Assembly: GCA_964399965.1 (NCBI GenBank)
Contig: CAYNRX010000001.1
Location: 62,001-126,000, forward strand
Direction: 5' to 3'
DNA length: 64,000 bases
Source: UBA1381 sp964399965
GTDB lineage: Bacteria > Bacillota > Clostridia > UBA1381
Positions 60,228-64,000 of the stretch are shown in pieces (within the stretch, counting starts at the first letter, position 1; every line of letters begins with the position of its first letter). A program made the translations under genes and the position numbers. The notes below the pieces were generated by a model, which saw only the letters and a program-made list of their open reading frames with translations, did no database searches and was not told where the DNA came from.

Positions 60228-60908
60228 TCAGTCGAATACGCAGTAGCGGTCCATGTATGATTCCATATCCTTCAATACTTCCTCATATCCGCCCGCCTGC
60301 TTCAAGTACAGGTAAATATCAGCCACAGTGACTATCGAATGCACACGTATACCAAACTCCTCCATGACCTCGGTTATGGTCGTTTTGCCCGGGGTTTTGC
60401 CCACCTCACAGCGGTTGACAGAAATGAACATATCCTCAGCAGTGATATCTTTAGCCGCTCCCCTTATTATCGGCATAGTCTCACGAACGGCAGTCCCGGC
60501 GGTGATAACGTCCTCGATGATTATCACCCGGTCGCCGTCCTGCGGCTTGTAGCCCACCAAGGAGCCGCCTTCGCCATGATCCTTCTCCTCCTTGCGGTTG
60601 AAGAAATACGGCTTGTCGATACCGTACTCCCGCCAAAGCGCACCGGCGGCCGCTACCGCCAGCGGTATACCCTTGTACGCCGGACCGAACATAGCGTCAA
60701 AGTCTCCGCCGCAGTTTTCCTTTATAAGACGCGCGTAAAATTTCCCCAATACGTCTATCTGTTTGCCGGTTCTGTAGTTGCCGGTGTTGACAAAATACGG
60801 CGTGTTGCGCCCGCTTTTGGTAACAAATTTGCCGAAACGCAAAACTCCCGCTTCCATCATAAATTCAATAAATTCTCTTTTGGACTGCTTTAATTCTTTA
60901 TCTAACAT
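60228..60908 (-). CDS. pyrE: Orotate phosphoribosyltransferase
   Basis: Converts orotate plus PRPP to OMP in pyrimidine synthesis. The PRPP-binding motif VIIEDVITAGTAVRE is plain, with FGPAYKGIPLAVAAA and the N-terminal LRFGKFVTKSGRNTPYFVNTG. 226 residues, the longer PyrE subtype. It stands alone, not in a pyr operon. Upstream is a TTGAAA-17-TATAAT promoter; the leader has a short hairpin (AAAGGCGCA/TGCGCTTT) but no PyrR-type attenuator that I can see. Confidence 0.95.
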   Translation of the reverse strand: MLDKELKQSKREFIEFMMEAGVLRFGKFVTKSGRNTPYFVNTGNYRTGKQIDVLGKFYARLIKENCGGDFDAMFGPAYKGIPLAVAAAGALWREYGIDKPYFFNRKEEKDHGEGGSLVGYKPQDGDRVIIIEDVITAGTAVRETMPIIRGAAKDITAEDMFISVNRCEVGKTPGKTTITEVMEEFGIRVHSIVTVADIYLYLKQAGGYEEVLKDMESYMDRYCVFD

Positions 60909-60975
60909 GAGTATTCCTCCCTGCTTATTGCATCTTAAAGCGCACCTGCGCCTTTATCCTGTACTTTCTTTGTTC

Positions 60976-61004
60976 ATTATAGCATAAACCGGGCAAAATT
61001 TCAA
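60976..61004 (-). promoter_or_regulatory. pyrE promoter
   Basis: Minus strand TTGAAA (60999-61004), 17 bp, TATAAT (60976-60981) with TG extension. Confidence 0.8.
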
Positions 61005-61062
61005 TAAATTTTTGAAAATAACTTCTCCGTCTCTGTATCCCTAAAATTTTTCAGAAAAAGCC

Positions 61063-61091
61063 TTGACAGACTACAATTGTGGTGATATAAT
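61063..61091 (+). promoter_or_regulatory. blaI-type operon promoter
   Basis: TTGACA (61063-61068), 17 bp, TATAAT (61086-61091). The spacer carries an operator-like dyad (see the twin sites entry). Confidence 0.85.
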
Positions 61092-61114
61092 ATAATCAAC
61101 GACAGTCGTAGTCT
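61069..61114 (+). promoter_or_regulatory. Twin BlaI-like operators
   Basis: GACTACAATTGTGGT (61069-61083) in the promoter spacer and, inverted, ACGACAGTCGTAGTC (61099-61113) just after the -10. Both fit a GACTAC-R-A-Y-TGT-N-GT dyad, of the TACA-N2-TGTA kind used by BlaI/MecI/CopY repressors; centres are about 30 bp (three turns) apart. Binding would block the promoter. Confidence 0.65.
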
Positions 61115-61132
61115 AAACAGGAGGTAATACTA

Positions 61133-61501
61133 ATGTCAAGACAAACAATAACGGATTCGGAATATGAGCTCATGAAAATACTCTGGGAGGCGGATGATCC
61201 GCTCACTTTAGGGGAAATTTTAAAAAAGCTGCCCGAGCACAAATGGAGCCGCAACACGGTATCAACGCTTTTATCGCGGTTGGTGGACAAAGGGGCGGCT
61301 TCATATGAAAAAAGGGGCAAGTACAACTTATATTATGCCGTGATCAAGGAAAAGGATTACAGTATCAAGGAAACGAAATCGTTTTTATCGAAGATGTTCG
61401 GCGGTTCTGTGAAGAATATGGTGGCATCGCTTTACGAGAGCCGGGAAATTTCCCGGGAGGAGATCGAGGATCTGAGAAAGATGTTCGACCTGGAGGAGTA
61501 G
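61133..61501 (+). CDS. BlaI/MecI/CopY-family repressor
   Basis: Winged-helix dimeric repressor, 122 residues: DNA-binding part (ITDSEYELMKILWEADDPLT, WSRNTVSTLLSRLVDKGA), a wing (YEKRGKYNLYYAVI) and a C-terminal dimer helix region (REISREEIEDLRKMFDLEE). GGAGG precedes the ATG. BlaI repressors are inactivated by cleavage when a BlaR1/M56 protease is activated, and an M56 gene follows after 1 nt. Twin operators in its own promoter indicate autoregulation. No beta-lactamase or PBP gene is in view, so the inducing signal is open. Confidence 0.93.
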   Translation: MSRQTITDSEYELMKILWEADDPLTLGEILKKLPEHKWSRNTVSTLLSRLVDKGAASYEKRGKYNLYYAVIKEKDYSIKETKSFLSKMFGGSVKNMVASLYESREISREEIEDLRKMFDLEE

Positions 61502-61502
61502 C

Positions 61503-62363
61503 ATGTTTGAACTTTTCAAGACAGTCCTTATACTAAGCATTATCGGCTCTGTAATAACGACCGTTCTGCTTTTGCTAAAGCCCATAACATCAAAGAGATT
61601 CCCGGCGCGCTGGCAATATTACATATGGATGCTGGTAATGCTGTTCATGGTGCTGCCTGTGTGGAAGCTGCTTCCGGCACGAAGCCCTCAGATGCCGGTG
61701 ATAACTGAAACGGCCACGGCCGCTCCGACAGCGGATATCATAGCTGCAACAGTTGCGCCCACAGCCGCGCCGGCAGCCGCCGTTGCCGAGATACCGCCGG
61801 AATACCGAAGCATCAACATCGCTTCCGCCAGCGTGCGCATATACGATATCATAGCGGCCGTCTGGCTTGCGGGAGCGGCGGTGTTTATTGCATCCGCTCT
61901 TGTGAGCTACGTGTCTTTTCTCATAAAAAGGCACCGCGCAAGCTATGAGCTCTCCGAATGCGAATTGTTCGAAAGGATAAAGCAGGAGCTGGGAATCAGG
62001 CGGAAAATCCGGCTTCGGGTGTATCCTGAGGATGAACCGCCGATGCTGGTAGGCGCATTGCGTCCGGTCGTTTATATGCCGGGTAAAACGCTTGATGAAA
62101 AAAGCGCTGCGATGATATTCCTCCATGAACTGACACACTTAAAGCGTGGGGATCTTATCTACAAATGGCTCACGCTTTTGGTGAACGCCGTTCACTGGTT
62201 CAATCCCTTTGCCTATCTTTTGAGTGCTAATGTAGGCGAGGCCTGCGAAGTCTCCTGTGATATGGCGGTGACAAAGAATATGGATGAAAACGAGATCAGC
62301 CTTTATATGAAAACGATCCTTGACCTGGCGGACAGGAAAAAGGAGGGGAAACAGAATGTTTAG
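61503..62363 (+). CDS. M56-family membrane protease (BlaR1/MecR1-like, no fused sensor)
   Basis: Membrane zinc protease related to BlaR1. Membrane helices at about 6-26, 38-56, 112-140 and 219-241; an Ala/Pro/Thr-rich external loop (about 66-98); the zinc site is HELTH (208-212) with EACEVSCD supplying the third ligand near 246-249. It ends at residue 286, soon after the protease domain, so the final membrane helix and penicillin-binding sensor of BlaR1 (about 585-600 residues) are missing. The next gene overlaps its end by 8 nt and encodes a separate membrane protein with an outside domain, which may act as its sensor or substrate. Confidence 0.9.
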   Translation: MFELFKTVLILSIIGSVITTVLLLLKPITSKRFPARWQYYIWMLVMLFMVLPVWKLLPARSPQMPVITETATAAPTADIIAATVAPTAAPAAAVAEIPPEYRSINIASASVRIYDIIAAVWLAGAAVFIASALVSYVSFLIKRHRASYELSECELFERIKQELGIRRKIRLRVYPEDEPPMLVGALRPVVYMPGKTLDEKSAAMIFLHELTHLKRGDLIYKWLTLLVNAVHWFNPFAYLLSANVGEACEVSCDMAVTKNMDENEISLYMKTILDLADRKKEGKQNV

Positions 62364-63675
62364 GAAATTTTACACCACAGCGATGAGCGAAAGCGCCAAG
62401 CAGCTTGAGCGGCGGTTTCTAAAGCTGCGGCAAAGGCCGGTCAAAAGCGCGCGTCCCATATCATGCGCAGCGGCGGCCGTATGCGCGGCTATCGGCATTA
62501 CTGCAACAGCAGTTTTTGCCTCTGTTGACGGCAACATCAGCTACGGCGAAAATGCCGGGGCAATATATACATTCTATGAGTATCCCGGGGACAGCATGGA
62601 ATATAACGTAAGAGCAAGGCTCAGGGAAAGCGTTGATTCGCCTGCAAGCTCTGAGATGATGCACAGCCGTTATTCTTCGCCCGGCTGGAGCAGCGTGAGG
62701 TGTTTTACGCCTATATGCCTTGCTAATTTGACGGATTATTATTTAATCGACGACAGCGGTTCTATGGTGGATATTTACAACAGAAAGCAGCCGCACTACG
62801 CAGTTATAAAATACTGGCTGACAAAGGATCAGACAAATGATAACTGGGATCATTTCGAGCGCACGGAATTTAGGACCATGGATATAGCGGGGAAAGAGCT
62901 TACCGTATGCTTTGCCGACAGGGGCGCGGATTATGCGGACGATGAGGTTATCCGCCGCATGATACAAAAACAGATCGAGTTTGAGCTTTCCTATGTAAAT
63001 CCGTATTACGAATACGACCATAAGGAATATATATCGCAGCTGATGGAATGGGGCGTGTACGTTATAAGAGGCGTATTCCCTAAAGAAGAGATACAAAGCT
63101 GGAGCTGGTTTGGCGGTAATTACGGCGATTTCACCGAGGAGCCTATAATCGAGGACAATATAAATAACCGGATAATACAAGAAAACCGCGCCGAAACTGC
63201 CTACAGCGGCGATTTCCTGGTGCCGGAAAATGTCGACGGGAATCAGGCGCGCAAGCTGTGCGAGGTCACAGTTGATACTGATGAAAGCCTTATAATCGAT
63301 ATCAAGAGGGCAACTGACAATATGCCGTATGTAAATTACAAGCTCATAGCCAAATATGGCCTGCCGTATTACAGTCAGCAGTCAATGAACGGAAGCAGCG
63401 TCCAGCCGGGCGAAGCTGCGGAGACATTCATAATGAATCCGGGCGGTATGCGCAGGAATTATCTTCCGTTCAACAATACCGGGCAGCCTTTAACGTATGA
63501 GATATGGGTGAGCGGGCCGGAATGCGATTATGCGGATATTGAGGTCTATACCTGCCGCATAGGCGGTAATGGGCCGTTTGAAACGAGCGAAAAATGGGTC
63601 GATATGTTCACCTATGACAATCCCTACGGTCTGATGTCATACAATGAAGAAGACGCAATTTTATGGGGTGCGTAA
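62356..63675 (+). CDS. Membrane-anchored protein of the M56 locus, paralogue 1 (unknown function)
   Basis: A 439-residue protein I do not recognise as a known family. A cytoplasmic N-terminus of about 34 residues (FYTTAMSESAKQLERRFLKL) precedes one membrane helix (about 35-54) and a large external region without an obvious catalytic motif. The ATG at 62356 follows GGAGGGG inside the end of the M56 gene. The N-terminus, rich in Arg/Lys and placed before the helix, resembles the linker that in BlaR1 follows the protease domain and precedes the sensor helix. The next gene has almost the same first 26 residues, including a 35-nt identical DNA stretch. It may be a detached sensor or a substrate of the M56 protease. 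Confidence 0.75.
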   Translation: MFRKFYTTAMSESAKQLERRFLKLRQRPVKSARPISCAAAAVCAAIGITATAVFASVDGNISYGENAGAIYTFYEYPGDSMEYNVRARLRESVDSPASSEMMHSRYSSPGWSSVRCFTPICLANLTDYYLIDDSGSMVDIYNRKQPHYAVIKYWLTKDQTNDNWDHFERTEFRTMDIAGKELTVCFADRGADYADDEVIRRMIQKQIEFELSYVNPYYEYDHKEYISQLMEWGVYVIRGVFPKEEIQSWSWFGGNYGDFTEEPIIEDNINNRIIQENRAETAYSGDFLVPENVDGNQARKLCEVTVDTDESLIIDIKRATDNMPYVNYKLIAKYGLPYYSQQSMNGSSVQPGEAAETFIMNPGGMRRNYLPFNNTGQPLTYEIWVSGPECDYADIEVYTCRIGGNGPFETSEKWVDMFTYDNPYGLMSYNEEDAILWGA

Positions 63676-63693
63676 AGGAGGGCGGCAGTTAAT

Positions 63694-64000
63694 ATGTTTA
63701 AAAATTTTTACACAACGGGCATGAGCGAAAACGCCAAGCAGCTTGAGCGGCGGTTTCTAAAGCTGCGCCATCATGCGGTACGCCCCTGGAAAACGGCCGC
63801 TGCGCTTACCACTCTTATGCTGCTCCTTGTAACGGCCGGCGCAACAGCATCAATTGCCGCCGTCGGCGGAGACGGACTGGAATACTGGAACGAGGACGAG
63901 ATATACTTTCGCGACGGCGTGAGCTTTACCGTAAATGTTGCGGGAAAAACGCTTCCGACCTACGTCAGCGAAACTATCGCCGGGGAAGATGGAAATATAA
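63694..64000 (+). CDS. Membrane-anchored protein of the M56 locus, paralogue 2 (partial)
   Basis: First 102 residues of a second protein of the same design; the rest lies beyond the right edge. N-terminus MFKNFYTTGMSENAKQLERR then FLKLR, a membrane helix at about 35-55 (LTTLMLLLVTAGATASIAAV) and the start of an external domain unlike that of paralogue 1. GGAGGGC lies before the ATG, 18 nt after the previous stop. The conserved N-terminus with a changing outside part suggests a shared partner inside the cell and different ligands outside. Confidence 0.7.
   Translation, partial: MFKNFYTTGMSENAKQLERRFLKLRHHAVRPWKTAAALTTLMLLLVTAGATASIAAVGGDGLEYWNEDEIYFRDGVSFTVNVAGKTLPTYVSETIAGEDGNI

Overview
This 64 kb window comes from the chromosome of a spore-forming member of the Clostridia. 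The evidence is a spoIIP sporulation gene, the fused IspH-S1 protein typical of Clostridia, the Bacillus/Clostridium gene order yicC-remA-gmk-rpoZ-priA-def-fmt-rsmB-rlmN-prpC-prkC-rsgA-rpe-thiN, a T-box leader, sigma-A type promoters with 16-17 bp spacers and strong AAGGAGG ribosome-binding sites. Base composition is moderate. The pectin-related genes fit a gut or plant-polymer lifestyle, but the species cannot be named from the sequence alone. No rRNA, tRNA, CRISPR array, insertion sequence or prophage was seen.

From 1 to 34.4 kb all protein genes lie on the minus strand and form core operons. From high to low coordinates these are: rplS (own promoter and terminator); lepB-ylqF; cmk-plsC-ispH/rpsA-murD, followed by two M42 peptidases, a sirtuin and an HD phosphohydrolase; the long yicC-to-thiI block (transcription, translation initiation, rRNA modification, PASTA kinase/phosphatase, thiamine and thiouridine sulfur transfer); cinA; recA; an HPr-type phosphocarrier; and uvrC-pgeF-lipoprotein. 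One stand-alone plus-strand transcript with its own promoter and terminator (about 31.87-32.03 kb) looks like an unassigned small structured RNA.

From 34.5 to 50.4 kb the plus strand dominates. It carries spoIIP, then (after lepA on the minus strand) a feoA-feoA-feoB-Cys-rich peptide iron operon with repeated GGTTAG-N6-CTAACC operator-like sites, then a spermidine operon (speD, Arg/Orn/Lys decarboxylase, speE, speB, a hexapeptide acetyltransferase and a carboxynorspermidine-synthase-type dehydrogenase), then ileS behind a T-box leader whose antiterminator bulge departs from the usual sequence.

From 50.4 to 64 kb lie accessory modules. A pectin/galacturonate set (uxaA, uxaB, rhamnogalacturonan-acetylesterase-like enzyme) stands next to an AraC regulator broken by one in-frame TAG. 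An SCP2-like protein with a histone H1-like tail, a MATE exporter, an SLH-domain protein, a stalk-domain protein and pyrE follow. Last is a BlaI/M56 signalling locus in which the protease lacks the usual fused sensor and is followed by two paralogous membrane proteins sharing an almost identical N-terminus.

A dispersed 5'-leader repeat ending in GCAATTGACTAA occurs in front of rpoZ, lepB, the araC-type gene and the MATE gene. It is full length at lepB and MATE, and it is one of the least explained signals here, together with the small RNA and the split M56 locus.
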